64,000 nucleotides of DNA from Siphonodentalium dalli (Eukaryota > Mollusca > Scaphopoda > Gadilida > Siphonodentaliidae): the NCBI GenBank assembly GCA_032622095.1, contig CP136061.1, positions 197,080,935-197,144,934 on the forward strand, read 5' to 3'. Under the pieces are notes generated by a model. The model saw only the letters and a list, made by a program, of their open reading frames with translations. It made no database searches and was not told the DNA's origin. Below, one piece after another: positions 46,561 through 58,030 of this stretch (within the stretch, counting starts at the first letter, position 1; each line of letters opens with the position of its first letter). Made by a program: the position numbers and the translations under genes.

Positions 46561-47311
46561 TGATAGAGTATCACATTCTTCGGTGTGTACCCAAAAATCC
46601 GTTAAAATACAGACACTTGGTCAATTTGTATTGAATAACTTCAGTGATTCAGACAGAGTATATACGTTCATTTCGAAGACATAGTTATGATTAAATGGGT
46701 CTAAAGCAACATATAATTACTGTGCGATTCATGTATAACGTCGCGACAGGTGATTGACGTAGTACACGACTAGTCGTACAGTGACTGACGAGTGGCGTGT
46801 CAAAATAAATAGTCTCTACTTTCAGATTGTGAACCAACCCGAGCCAAGAGGTAGTGTCAATAAAGCCGCAAACATAACGACGTTTCCGTTGCCACATAGT
46901 GGGATTTCAGACTGATGATGTATATATGTCAAAATGACATTTGAAGAGGGCGTTTTTGCGAGAAAATTATTTTCTGAAGTGATCAGAGGCCGTTTGTATC
47001 TATAAAATGAGAAGTTCGCTCAAATGGAGCCCGCTTGTGATCGGCAAATGTGTATATACAATATATACTTACTTTTATAGTTGTTGGTAAACCGTCTATC
47101 CAGTCAGAAAACTTGTTGTTTTGGTTAGTCTGCAATATTTTGATCTAAAAATAGAATTGTCCGGCCTCGGGGATAGCTAATTCCGATCAATTGTTTGTAC
47201 GATTTACTCTATGATAGTATAGTTGTCATATATATTTAAATGTACTGCAGTGATGTATAACGCACTTAAGCTGTATAATTATGTTTCTCTCATTAGTTTA
47301 CTTTGAATAAA
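46561..47311. other. Non-coding stretch
   Basis: Nothing recognised. Confidence 0.4.
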
Positions 47312-47450
47312 GTCAGGTGGCGAATCCATATTCACAAGTCATGGTGGAGACATACTCTTCATTAATTTGACAAAAGTTTATTAACTGTGATGTAGAGTGA
47401 GCGAATATGGAGTACTCCGAGCGGTACGTACATGTATATACACTTATGTA
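47312..47450 (+). repeat. Mirror block with a single 44-bp minisatellite unit
   Basis: 47312-47420 is the inverted counterpart of 15240-15357. It is followed directly by one diverged unit, 47407-47450: 'ATGGAGTACTCCGAGCGGTA', then CGTACATGTATATACAC and TTATGTA. In the array strand the unit reads ATGGAGTACTCCGATCGGTA with CGTATATATGTATTTAT and TCTCTCT. Only one unit is present here. The CCGATCGG palindrome is CCGAGCGG in this copy. Confidence 0.75.
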
Positions 47451-48540
47451 TACTTATACTATTAGTTACACGTGCGTAATGTTTACTTCCCGATACATGC
47501 ATACGGGAACCAATTATTTAAACGACCCAGGTTTCTGTGACATGTTGTGGTGAGTGTCCGGTGCACCACATTGCACGGGTAGTCATGTAATGTTTAGGTT
47601 CGCCCATATACTTGATCGTCGGACATTTTACCACAACATGTGTTTTCCGATGGGATGTATTGATTATTTACTAACGGAATTATACACACTTTCTGGTATC
47701 ACAGTTAATATAAATTGCAATATAGTTAGCTTTAGTGACTATGTTACTTGATTGTCAAAATTAAGTGTATTTAAAGCTATTCGTCCATGCTGAAGAACGA
47801 CCGCGGTCCGACTTGGAGGGAACATATCATGTAACCAGGTCTGACTTCAGATCCACCAGATTAGCTCAATATTAAAGTGTTTAGAATGAGAAGTCTGGTG
47901 GGACCAGGACTGCGATATCGAGTCAAGGATGACACGGAAATTTTCCTCTATATATAGTTTCAATGGAACCAAGGGGGAACGGTGTGTTGGGTCACATGTA
48001 GTTAAATGTTGGGAAATATTAAATAAATCACTATAAAAACTTGCCCTCAAATTGAAAAACAACACATTCTTAATTTAGTCACATTTATCCAGATCCTCTA
48101 TGCATGATGTGTGGGGGTGCGCAACAAACCCTGCGTCCAAGACCAAGAATATTTGTTCAATTTTGCAAAGGCCGTTTGACAAAAACAACACAAGGGACTG
48201 TTCATGTACACATGTATTTATCTATATATGGATGTAAACTATACTGCTGAAATAGTCCAGCTGCAACAGAGTGAGCGAAATACAGTTGGAGCTTCCCTTG
48301 GAATTACTACAGACAACTCGTTTGCGTTGTGATTTTTGCAGATAAACCAGAAGGGGCGGGTGTGGGTCTGCAAAAATAAATTCCTTCACAGGGCCGGGGT
48401 GGGTAGCTGGGTTATACATGTAGGTCGAGAAAACACGTTTTTACCAGTGTTTGATTTTTTTTCCTTTTGGCTTTTCTTCATCTAATTACAAGCTAATTAC
48501 CCAAATATAGTGATTGTTTGGTGGTGAACATGCATGTTGT
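47451..48540. other. Non-coding stretch
   Basis: Nothing recognised. Confidence 0.4.
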
Positions 48541-48544
48541 CTTA

Positions 48545-50225
48545 CATCTATAATTGCGAATGTCTGTCTGTCTCTGTGTTCGATAGAAATTCACGGGGAA
48601 CCATCTAGATGGCACCAAAGGGGTCTAACATGGGTTAATTTTTCGAGGAAGATAATGCTGCGAGTTAGAAATTTCTAAAGTTACGCCGTTGTTGTCAGGT
48701 GCAGAAAAGGTTTTGTTTTTTGTTGCATTTGCATTTCCACCAATTGTACATAATCATCTCCATGATATTAGAAATATAATGGTGCGGTTTAAAGATGTCA
48801 AAAGTGGCACCATTCGAGTCAGCGTGTACGGAAGGGGATAGGGGAACCAAAATTTATAAAAAACATATTTTAGCTCCAATTTCCACGAAATAGTTGCACA
48901 TTCTTCTCCGTGAAACAAGGACTCTAATCGTGTGATCTAAAGATGCCAAATTGGTGCCGTTTGAATGAGAGATCCGGGGGGGGGGGTACTACATTTGTTA
49001 ATAATTTGTTCAGTCGCAAATTACCACCAAATGTATACATAATCATCTCCATAGTATCAGTAGTGTATTGATGTGGTTTAAAGTTGTCAAACGGTAGGCC
49101 CGTTCGAGTCAGGGTTGCATGGGGAGGAATGGCACCAACATTGATAACAAATATTTTAACGCCGATTTCTACCGCTTTGATACATATGCTTCTCCGTGAT
49201 ACGAGGAATCTAATATTGTGGCTTAAATACGCCAAATGGGTGCTGTTTGGGTGAGAGATGCGACTACTAAATTTGATACGAATTTGTTTAGTCGCCGATT
49301 TCCACCAATTTTGTATATAACCATCTTCATAATAGGTCTAATCGTGTGGTTTATAGATGTAAAAAGTGGAGCCTCTTGAGTCAACGATAGGGAGGGGAGG
49401 GTGAACAAAAAACTGATAAAAATATGCTAAGCGCAAATTGCCACCAAATTAATAAATGTTCTTATCCAACGATACGAGGAATCAAATCGTGTGGATTTAT
49501 AAAGACGCCACATTTGGTGCATATACTTGCGAATGTTTGTCTGTGGTCTATATAACTTCACGGGGCCATCTAGATACCACATAAGGGGTCTAACAGGGGT
49601 AACTTTTTTACGAGGAAGATAATGGTTTGGTTTATAATTTTCCACAGTTGGTGTCATAGACAGAAAAGATGGAGGGGCAGCAGAAATTATAAAATATTTT
49701 CGTCGTCGTTTCCTACCAAACCTATACATAATCGCGTCCCATTATATGGTGCCGTTGGAGTCAGTGGTGTACGGGTGGGGGGCACAAATTGACACATAAT
49801 TCTTCTTCTCAATGATACGTGGAATTTATAATCGTGTGATTTAAAGACGCCAATTTGGTGCCATTTGTGTGAGTTGGGTGGGAGCATTAAATTTGATAAG
49901 AATGTGTTATCTGCCGGTTACCACTTAACTTATAAATAATCATCCTCATGGTATCAGGAGTCTAATTGACGCGGTTAATATATGTCAAAAGTGACGCCGT
50001 TCAAGTCATGAATGGGAAGGGGAGGGGCACAAAAGCTGACACAAATATGTTTAGCACTAATTTCCACTAATTTCCACTTTCTTCTCCAATTATACGAGGG
50101 ACTAAACCATGTGGGTCAAAGACGCCATCTTTGGTGCAGTTTCGGTTAGGTATGGAGAGAGTAGGGACACTAACATTGATAAGAATTTATCAGTCGCCGA
50201 TATCCACCAAAGTTATATACAAATG
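48545..50225. repeat. ~140-bp degenerate satellite, about eleven units
   Basis: Recurring landmarks: 'TTCCACCAA', 'CATAATCATCTCCAT' or 'TTCTCCGTGATACGAGG', 'TCTAATCGTGTG' or 'GATGTGG', 'TTTAAAGATG(T/C)CAAA', 'GTGCCGTTTGA(G/A)T' and a GAGGGGGG stretch. They recur near 48735, 48882, 49024, 49168, 49300, 49440, 49713, 49920, 50065 and 50200. Alternate units are more alike, giving a ~280-bp dimer. A head piece ('GCGAATGTCTGTCTG', 'TTCACGGGG', 'CCATCTAGAT') occurs at 48555 and again at 49530. Confidence 0.8.
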
Positions 50226-52849
50226 GTGACCGAATTAAGTCACTTGAACAATTATATATTCTCACTGCATGTCATGTGGAGACGGGAATCAGGGCATTCA
50301 TATTGTAAAGCCAACAAAACCAGATCCATAACAAAAAGCATTAAAAGAATATTTATTATTCTACTTATGATGTACATACATTCTTGCAAAATGAGGGACC
50401 ATGAACAATCAGAGGATGGCATGTCGGAATGGCTCATGCATTATAACAAATTAAGTCTGTCCCATTCAAGATATTCTCCACACAAAACAGATACAATGTC
50501 ATTTCGTCAGGAGAGATGAGGTGAATACAATGCATGTTCAAAAATAGTAGTCACAGTGTGCAGTCAAATATATAAGTTAAAACGAAACAGTCAGTAGCAC
50601 ATGGCTTTTCATGATCCTCCAATACTGGCATCTGTCAGATAAGTGGACATTTGCCCGATGCAGAGGATTTCTTTCATATTCTGTAGAACATACTCATAGC
50701 CTAATATAAACAACTTAAAATATCACTCTCTGTCGGGAACATACAGGCTATATATAGCAAAAAAAAATTTTACTGAGAATAATTAGCCAGTATAGTATCA
50801 TGAGCAGAGGAGTACCTGGACATGTCTTTAAATAATCTGTATCTTCATGGATATATGATAACTAGATGTCCTTAAAATCTTAGTCTAACCGACTAGATTG
50901 TTTATAAAACTCTATCTAAAGCCGAACAGTCGTCTTTTATTTTTGTGAAGTAACGTTTTTGCGATGTTCATGTTTTGATCCCAATAAAACATATTTAAAA
51001 AAAAAACGTCAATTCTAACAACGTCGACTGTACAATTTAAAATATTATAACGTCTGAAGTAAGCGCAGTTGTAAATAAATAAATAATTCTTCTTTGGTGG
51101 GGCGAATTAATTGCGATAAACAAAATGACAACCTCTTCGACAAAAATGACGGTTTGTGATGCCATTTGGATATACATTGTACAATTTATGAGAATACGTG
51201 TAACACTCTGAGCAAGAGTATTTTCTATTCCCATCCAGATGTCCACTGCAGAGGGTTTCACATCACTTTCACACAGGTAACGTCGGGTAACCCTGGTACT
51301 GATCTATATAGCACATATGGGATATACTAAATATACTAGATACAGATCCCAGTGACCAGGTTGGCCTAATGAATTTGAAGTGTTTGGTGACTCTATCATT
51401 CAAGCCGTGTCTGCATCTGTATACAACTAATATGATCGGTGTATGGTATATCAGCTAAGCTGATACCACAACTAAGCATGATGTTCTTATTGACAATGCA
51501 TTGTGCATTGTGTCATGAACATGTCCAGTATATTTGCTAATTGGGCTAAATGTCTCAATCAAAACACTAACTAGACTCCGTGCTGCTTAGCTTCAATCGT
51601 CCGATGAGAGTATGCGTGCAATGTCACTTACGTTAATTTACTTCGATAGCCAGTTGTTTGCATTTTGAATTTTGTTTGGGTCAATGTGCTTCCGAACCTT
51701 TAACCGCGACAGGGTGATATAACTGATTCATGGCTGACTCCGGCAGACCGAAATATCGGCCGCAATGTCGTAACATAGGAACTTCAGCGGTGAGCAATGT
51801 CATTTTTTTAAATTAGCAGCAACAGGGTTAATGGCTGTGCAATTTAGGTCACCCAATTTGGCAGTCATTTATGTTTGTCGTGATCGTTTATATGCATATA
51901 TGTGCATGTTTGTTTATGTTTCATTACGTCGCTAGGTACATTTATCACGCATTGGACATTCAGACCGTTCAGTAGGTGTTCTGGACCTGATGAACACCAA
52001 CATTCAACAACAATAATCTTTGGCTAGGACATATCCACAAACAATCATCATATTTATTTTCCAAATGTGTAAAAAAGTGGCTTTAAAAAACCCAAATTGT
52101 GTTAGGTAGGTCGATAGAGAGTTTGACAGGAAATAATTGCATAATAACACACATAATTATCTAGACTATGAACTTAACTAGGGTATGTGCTCAGTATACC
52201 ATCTGAAAGCATGACTGACTGCGTGAAAATAAATAATTTTTCATTGCATATTTGCAAAACTATTTTTTTAGGAACAATCACCACAACACAACATAATATC
52301 TGAAAAGATTAATCATTGTTACGCATTTATGTCTGTAAGATTGTTGAAAACGTGGTGGAATAATATGTATGTTATTTTATGTTGTCTTGGTCCTTCGCAT
52401 GCACGATAAAAATAGTTCAGCAAATGGCTGCCAAACAATCTAAAATATGAAATTAAAAATATTTGATTTAATTTGTCGCAGATTTCAGATGGTAGAATGA
52501 ATGCTTGTCATAGTTGTGTTCATAATTATATATATATAGTCTAGTTAATGCAGTGTAGTTTTTTTTAATAGTTCCTGATAAACTCTGTATCGCGACCTAC
52601 ATAAAGAATACCTTATCTCTTTCTGTTTTAAAACCCACTGTTTTACAAAATTTGAACATATCTCTAAAATTGTGAGGGTGAACAGGTTCTGCTATAAAAA
52701 TATATCATACATTGGTTATAAAGGATAATGATTTTCCCCTTCAAATTGATAGTTTGAAATTGAGATCTTTTGAAATTCATGAATGGGACGCCTTCTTAAC
52801 AATTTTATTCACTGAAGAAATCCCACAATATGTCTTTAAATGAAACATG
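50226..52849. other. Non-coding stretch
   Basis: A 136-codon plus-strand frame at 50109-50519 begins in satellite sequence and resembles no known protein. Otherwise nothing recognised. Confidence 0.4.
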
Positions 52850-52988
52850 AACGGTGGTGTGGATCGTCAGCAGGATGTACGAAGTTCGTCGGGTTTCATA
52901 TTCACATTTAATTTCAGATGTTCTAATGCAAGGCGGAGGTTGATATTGTTTTCATATATGTACCCGCGTCTGGTGGCGCGGCTTCCCG

Positions 52989-53096
52989 AATATTCTTTGG
53001 CGGTCCTTGTTGTAGAATTCGTTTCCAGTTTCGGCGAAAGTCGTGTCGTTGCTCAGAATATATACTCTGTGTTCGTTGGGATTTCGTCTGTTGGAT
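52989..53096 (+). pseudogene. Second copy of transporter exon a (SLC16-like)
   Basis: 108 bp, same frame and phase as 11587-11694, encoding 'YSLAVLVVEFVSSFGESRVV' and 'AQNIYSVFVGISSVG'. It differs from the other copy at 8 bases: 6 silent third-position changes, plus Ile to Val and Gly to Ser. The donor GTGAGT at 53097 is intact. The acceptor is not: where the other copy reads CTCCCAG this reads CTTCCCG, so no AG abuts the exon. A 41-bp tandem duplication (53061-53101, 53102-53142) repeats the exon end with its donor; using the second donor would shift the frame. The frame is also open upstream to 52847. Exons b and c of this copy would lie beyond 64000. Confidence 0.7.
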
Positions 53097-53142
53097 GTGA
53101 GTATACTCTGTGTTCGTTGGGATTTCGTCTGTTGGATGTGAG
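53061..53142 (+). repeat. 41-bp tandem duplication of exon end plus donor
   Basis: 'TATACTCTGTGTTCGTTGGG' and the following 21 bp occur twice in succession, identical, including GGATGTGAG at the splice junction. Confidence 0.95.
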
Positions 53143-53843
53143 TATACTCATGCGTAAAGTGGGTATGTTCTCTGTTAATTCCCCTTCTGATGATGATATA
53201 TATATATAAAAATACAAGCACGCTCACGCAACCAATATACTGGTTATTAGCCGAAACATTCGACTGAATGCAGTCCCATACAGTTTAGATGAACGCAATG
53301 AAGGGTTTAAGATTAAAGAGTTCTAAGCGTACGTTCATACACTGACTATTTTGCACGGCGATTATGCAGGCATTTTCTCATAGAAACCCATATGGAGCCA
53401 GCATATAAAAGGCAACACGCATATCAAATGCATATTTACTAAAGATAACGCACGAGAAGTAAAATTTCGGTAATTCCACATGAATCGGTGTTAACACACT
53501 GCCGTTGAATACTGTATGAATTATTCTTGCGATATAACTGAATGCTATTTACAGGTAACATTTAATTTCGAATAGGAGATAATAAAATAGACACTTGGCC
53601 CTGATTGGTCAATAGCCTTGTGTTATTTTTGCATAAAAATATCACCACACCTCTTCCCTGTGATTTCCCATAGGTAAAATAGCCATTGGCACAGGAATTG
53701 ACCCTTTGTAGTGAAGTTTGAATTTGTTGGTGTGGTCAGGTGTGGTGTAAAATATGACAATATTTTGTTATGCGGTTCTGACACTAGTTACGAAAACACA
53801 ATATTTAAAGGCGAATTCCCTACTAGACGGACATGATTTTTTT

Positions 53844-53881
53844 CACCCACTGACCGAAGCGCGAAGTGCGTCCAGTGGGTG
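53844..53881. repeat. 38-bp hairpin CACCCACTG...CAGTGGGTG
   Basis: Imperfect palindrome with a GAAGCGCGAAGTGCG-type centre. Two copies of 'TATGCGTTTCTGCTGA' follow at about 53898 and 53930. Confidence 0.6.
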
Positions 53882-54969
53882 TCTATAATCGTAGGACTTA
53901 TGCGTTTCTGCTGAATTGAACTAGGGCCTATGCGTTTCTGCTGAGCTGCACTGACGTTTGATCGTAAAATACAATTATAATCATTATCAAAGCACACGTT
54001 TGGATAACACCGCCATAAACAGTGACATACTATGATGTTGAGCTCGTATCGTCAATAAAATTAGAGTTATGACTTATAAAACTAAGAATTACTGCTAAAG
54101 TATTTCTACCAATTGGGTCACTAGATTCGTGTTGAGCTGGAACTTGAGAAATTTTAATTTCAACCAATTTAAATGCCGTTGAAAACCGAAGGGTTAAGCG
54201 ATTATCGCAATAGGATATGGGAACACCGTGTGCGTAACGTAACTATCACAAGTATAACGTACTCTGATAACAACTTATCGCCAAATTCGTGCTTCAAACA
54301 TGTCATCTTCGGTTTCTTTTATTTTATTTTTATGAAAATGAATAATAAATGGTGTGATAAATATGTATAATATGTATATAACGACAAATAGAGTAAAATT
54401 AGCCATTTTCCCTTGAAACTTAGGATAGGAAAGCCAGGTACAAAAATTGGTGAAATATGAGTACGAACGTCAAAGTGTTCCCCTGTCGTATCGTGATAAT
54501 TGCCAACCGTCACTGCGAAGCCTCCATTGGCGATTATTAATTAATTCATTTCGGCTGTTCAGTCTTCTGAGCTATTAAAACTTTCTTGGATATTTGGAAG
54601 GTGTTTTGGGAGGATTGTTCTGATAATATAAATGTTGGATTAACATTCCAAAAAGATGAGTTTGACGCCTGCATTTCTTGGCATGAATATTAACGAGCGC
54701 TCGTCTGCAACTTTCAAGTAGCAGTCATTGCCGAATTGGCGTGTTTTTGTGAAAATGTCACCAATATTTCTCCACTCGATTCTCATACAATGCACTCTAA
54801 TCAGTCAAATTCTTTTGATAATTCTATCTAAATACATCTTAGCTACTATTCGGATCTGCTGTCCCGGTCTAAAAAGGGATAGTTTGACCAAAACGACTAT
54901 TGACAAAACTTTGTTTACAAATTAAGGCTTACGCGCACTCGATGGCCCGTCAAATTTATTATCGAAAAC
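53882..54969. other. Non-coding stretch
   Basis: Nothing else recognised. Confidence 0.4.
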
Positions 54970-55265
54970 AAATTCAATTTCTTCCATCTAAAACATAATT
55001 ACGCACTGGACTCTGTTATTTTATGAATATATAACTATCACAGGCACATACACCAAGTCTCAGCTTAAAATTTTGAAAAATGACAGTTTTATTGACATAT
55101 ATCGATTTTAATGGCAAATGCCATGTTAAATTTTATCATTGAAAAAAATTCATTTCTTCCATCTAAAACATAATTACGTGCTGTACTCTGTCATTTTAGT
55201 AATATATTAGTATCCCACTCACACACACCAAGTCTCGGCTTAAAATTTTGAAAAATGACAGTCCA
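54970..55265. repeat. 175-bp tandem duplication
   Basis: 'CTTCCATCTAAAACATAATT' at 54981 and 55156, and 'CTTAAAATTTTGAAAAATGA' closing each unit. Confidence 0.85.
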
Positions 55266-55289
55266 GTACAGTCGCGTTAATTTATAATA

Positions 55290-56360
55290 ATATATACGTC
55301 AACATTGGTCATTATCACCCGACAAATTTATTTTGGTCTATCGTATCAACCCCTATTTTCTCTCGCATAGCCTGACTAAGTGTCAACATTGGTCTTTATC
55401 GCTCCACTAATTTGTATCGTTTCATCGGTATGAATTCCATATCCAATTATCCACATATAACCAACCCAACCTCTAATCCTGGTCCAATTTATTTATTTCT
55501 TTCATCGGTTTAGTCACGTTACGTGTTACGTAATATATTATCGCGTGATACTTATATGTCTATGGTATTACTATAGTATACCGTATACGTATATCAATTG
55601 CTATTCCTTTCTATATAATCATGGTGCCATCTACTCTTGGGCTCCAAATAAACATGCATGCACGTTTATTATTTTCTTGAGAAAGTGCTTATTTGGGTCT
55701 GCACGTTTATTAATTTTGAGGCTATGAAAATTGAAATCAGCACAAACTCAAGATTTCTATATGATTCTGATACCAAAATGATGAGTTTATATCTTTATGC
55801 ATGTATATGACACACATGTGGACATTTAAATACTGAATAAAACACCACATGACACATAACGTACTATGTTGATTCCTATACATGTACTTGACCTACACGA
55901 ACTGTAAAAATAATATGTTTAACAGTTGATGTTTTGCTCAGAGTTTCCCCTGCACTATTATTTGGGTCTGCACTTTTATTAACTTTCAATGAAATTTCCC
56001 CCTGCACTATTATTGGGGCCTGCACTTTTATTTGGAGCCCGAGAGTATAGAAATAGAGATAATTTCAGACCCACCCCTCCAATTTTATATCATTGCTGCT
56101 TTAGTACAGTCGCGATGCATTACATGGCAACACCGCTCCACTAATTTATGTCAGTTCATCGGTACAAAGGCCTTTTTCTCCGAGTCCATATTATAACCAA
56201 CCCAACATCTTATTATTCTTATAGAAGTCCATAAATGACTATTCTGGCACTATATAGAGATGACTAAGATTCTGACACCCCCCTATTTTATAGCCTTGTT
56301 GCAACAGTAGAGTTCAGATGCATAATATGTCAACATTGGTCGTTATCGCTCTACAAATTT
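55290..56360. repeat. Four scattered copies of a ~60-bp repeat
   Basis: 'GTCAACATTGGTC.TTATCGC' followed by 'TCCACTAATTTATATCG' and 'GTTCATCGGTA' variants occurs near 55298, 55380, 56120 and 56325. The spacer at 55545-55990 includes duplicated 'ATTTGGGTCTGCAC.TTTATT' strings. Confidence 0.6.
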
Positions 56361-56647
56361 ATATCGGTTCAACCCTTAGTTCCCTGTATCGCCCACCCCT
56401 CCCTCAGTTTATTTTTTCAGTTATATTATAGTCTCGTTACGTACACATTTTATCTTTTGTAACTTTTGCTTCAACACATCGAGTTCCGCTGCAGACAATA
56501 CAAACATACAACATTTTGAAATGTAAGCAGGCTTCAAACTCATCTTATCCAAGAAAAACTCTGGTTACATAAGAAATGTGTGTATAAGGTGTATGCGCAT
56601 TTGTTGCGTTAAAAACAAAAGGTCCCAAGTCAAGGTCCAAATCCCCA

Positions 56648-57195
56648 ACACACTGATGTGAGGTTTAACTCATCTACATACAGTAATGTCCAAAGTAATT
56701 GATCACTTAACCACAGCAAAATAATGGGTATTTTTTCATGATCTTAAATCCTGAAAAATCACTCATAATTATGCTGTAGTTAAGTGGTCAATTACTTTGG
56801 GCATTATACTGTAACCAATATAAGGATTTGAGGTGTAATGATAACTCAATCCTCATACAGTAATGTACAAAGTAATTGACCACTTAACCACAGCAGAATA
56901 ATGGGTAATTTGTCGGGATTTTAAATGCTGAACAAAATACCCATAATTCTGCTGTGGTTAAGTGGTCAATTACTTTGGGCATTACTGTAACCAATATAAG
57001 GATTTGAGGTTTAATGATAACTCAATCCTCTTACAGTAATGCCCAAAGTAATTGACCACTTAACCACAGCATAATTATTGGTAATTTTTCAGGATTTTAA
57101 ATCCTGAAAAATTACCAATAATTCTGATGTGGTTAAGTGGTCAATTACTTTGGGCATTACTGTAACCAATATAAGGATGTGAGGCTTAATGAGAA
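56648..57195. mobile_element. Three tandem Tc1-like palindromic MITEs
   Basis: Element copies 56681-56811, 56858-56987 and 57034-57162, each flanked by TA. Each is an almost complete palindrome: ends 'CAGTAATGYMCAAAGTAATT' and its complement, then GACCACTTAACCACAGCA arms, and a TTTCAGGATTTTAAATCCTG-like centre in copy 3. A 46-bp spacer ('AACCAATATAAGGATTTGAG') repeats between and after copies, so the repeating unit (~176 bp) is element plus flank. CAGT ends and TA targets are typical of Tc1/mariner. Confidence 0.85.
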
Positions 57196-57559
57196 CTCCA
57201 TCCACATAACTAATAAATATGTGTGAAAATTAAACCAAAACAAATAAATTCCATGATGGCGTCCAACATGGACTGCCTAATTCTGCTCCAAAACATGTAT
57301 ATTGAATATATGGATGTTTATTGGGGGGAAACCGCGCGCAACTGTATCTTAAGCATATGTGCATATTTAATAAGCCAACAATTGGAATCCCAACAGAGAA
57401 GATTGGCGTGTCGCCCTTGCGCTTGCGCATAGACATCATTGATGATCTCTATGGGAAACCACATTGACATTTAATAGAGAATTTCGATTAACTGCAATTA
57501 CTTAAGGAATCTCTAATAAGGGCTGCACGGTTATGAAAAAACAATTGAAATAACTTATT

Positions 57560-58030
57560 ATTTAACTAACCGAATAACTAATTGCACTCAAGGCCAATAA
57601 GAAAATTCCTTAAGTTATTGTGCTTAAGCAAAGTTAGAGATACGTTTTTGCGGTTAAGCACAATATGATATTCCTGTGCAATAAGGAATATTCTTATTAC
57701 ACATTCCCTATTACACATAAGCGAAATTACATCCATATTGCACTTAAGCGCAATTAATATCTATCTCATTAGATCGCCCTTGTGCAAATAGTAGAATAAT
57801 CCTATATTTGTTCCACCCATTGTACCATGGGAATGGACTACACCACCTGAATTATAGGGAGTTTATGTACACTATATACTATATTCCTTATTAAGAGTTA
57901 CCTTATTGAGTTTTATTATCTAAGTGCAATATGAAAATTCCATCATTCACTTATACACAGTTCAATACTTCCATATTGCGCTTAAGCACAATAGAGATTC
58001 CCATATTGCGCTTAAGTGCAATTAGCTCTT
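57560..58030. repeat. Dyad-rich tract of ATTGCGCTTAAG strings
   Basis: At least eight variants of 'ATTGCGCTTAAGTGCAAT' or its halves occur in both orientations ('TTAAGCACAAT', 'CACTTAAGCGCAATT'). The outer edges show CTCTAATAAGG and AGAGATTCCC strings, which may be element ends. Confidence 0.55.

Larger units (their letters stand above)
52850..53320 (+). repeat. Mirror block: inverted copy of the exon-a region
   Basis: Aligns with the reverse complement of about 11460-11850, through upstream sequence ('TCGGGTTTCATATTCA'), the exon, the donor GTGAGTATACT, and into the intron ('GTTATTAGCCGAA', 'GAAGGGTTT'). Confidence 0.85.

Noticed and set aside
50109-50519. 136-codon plus-strand frame
   Set aside because: Its first third lies in the ~140-bp satellite and the rest shows no coding signature.
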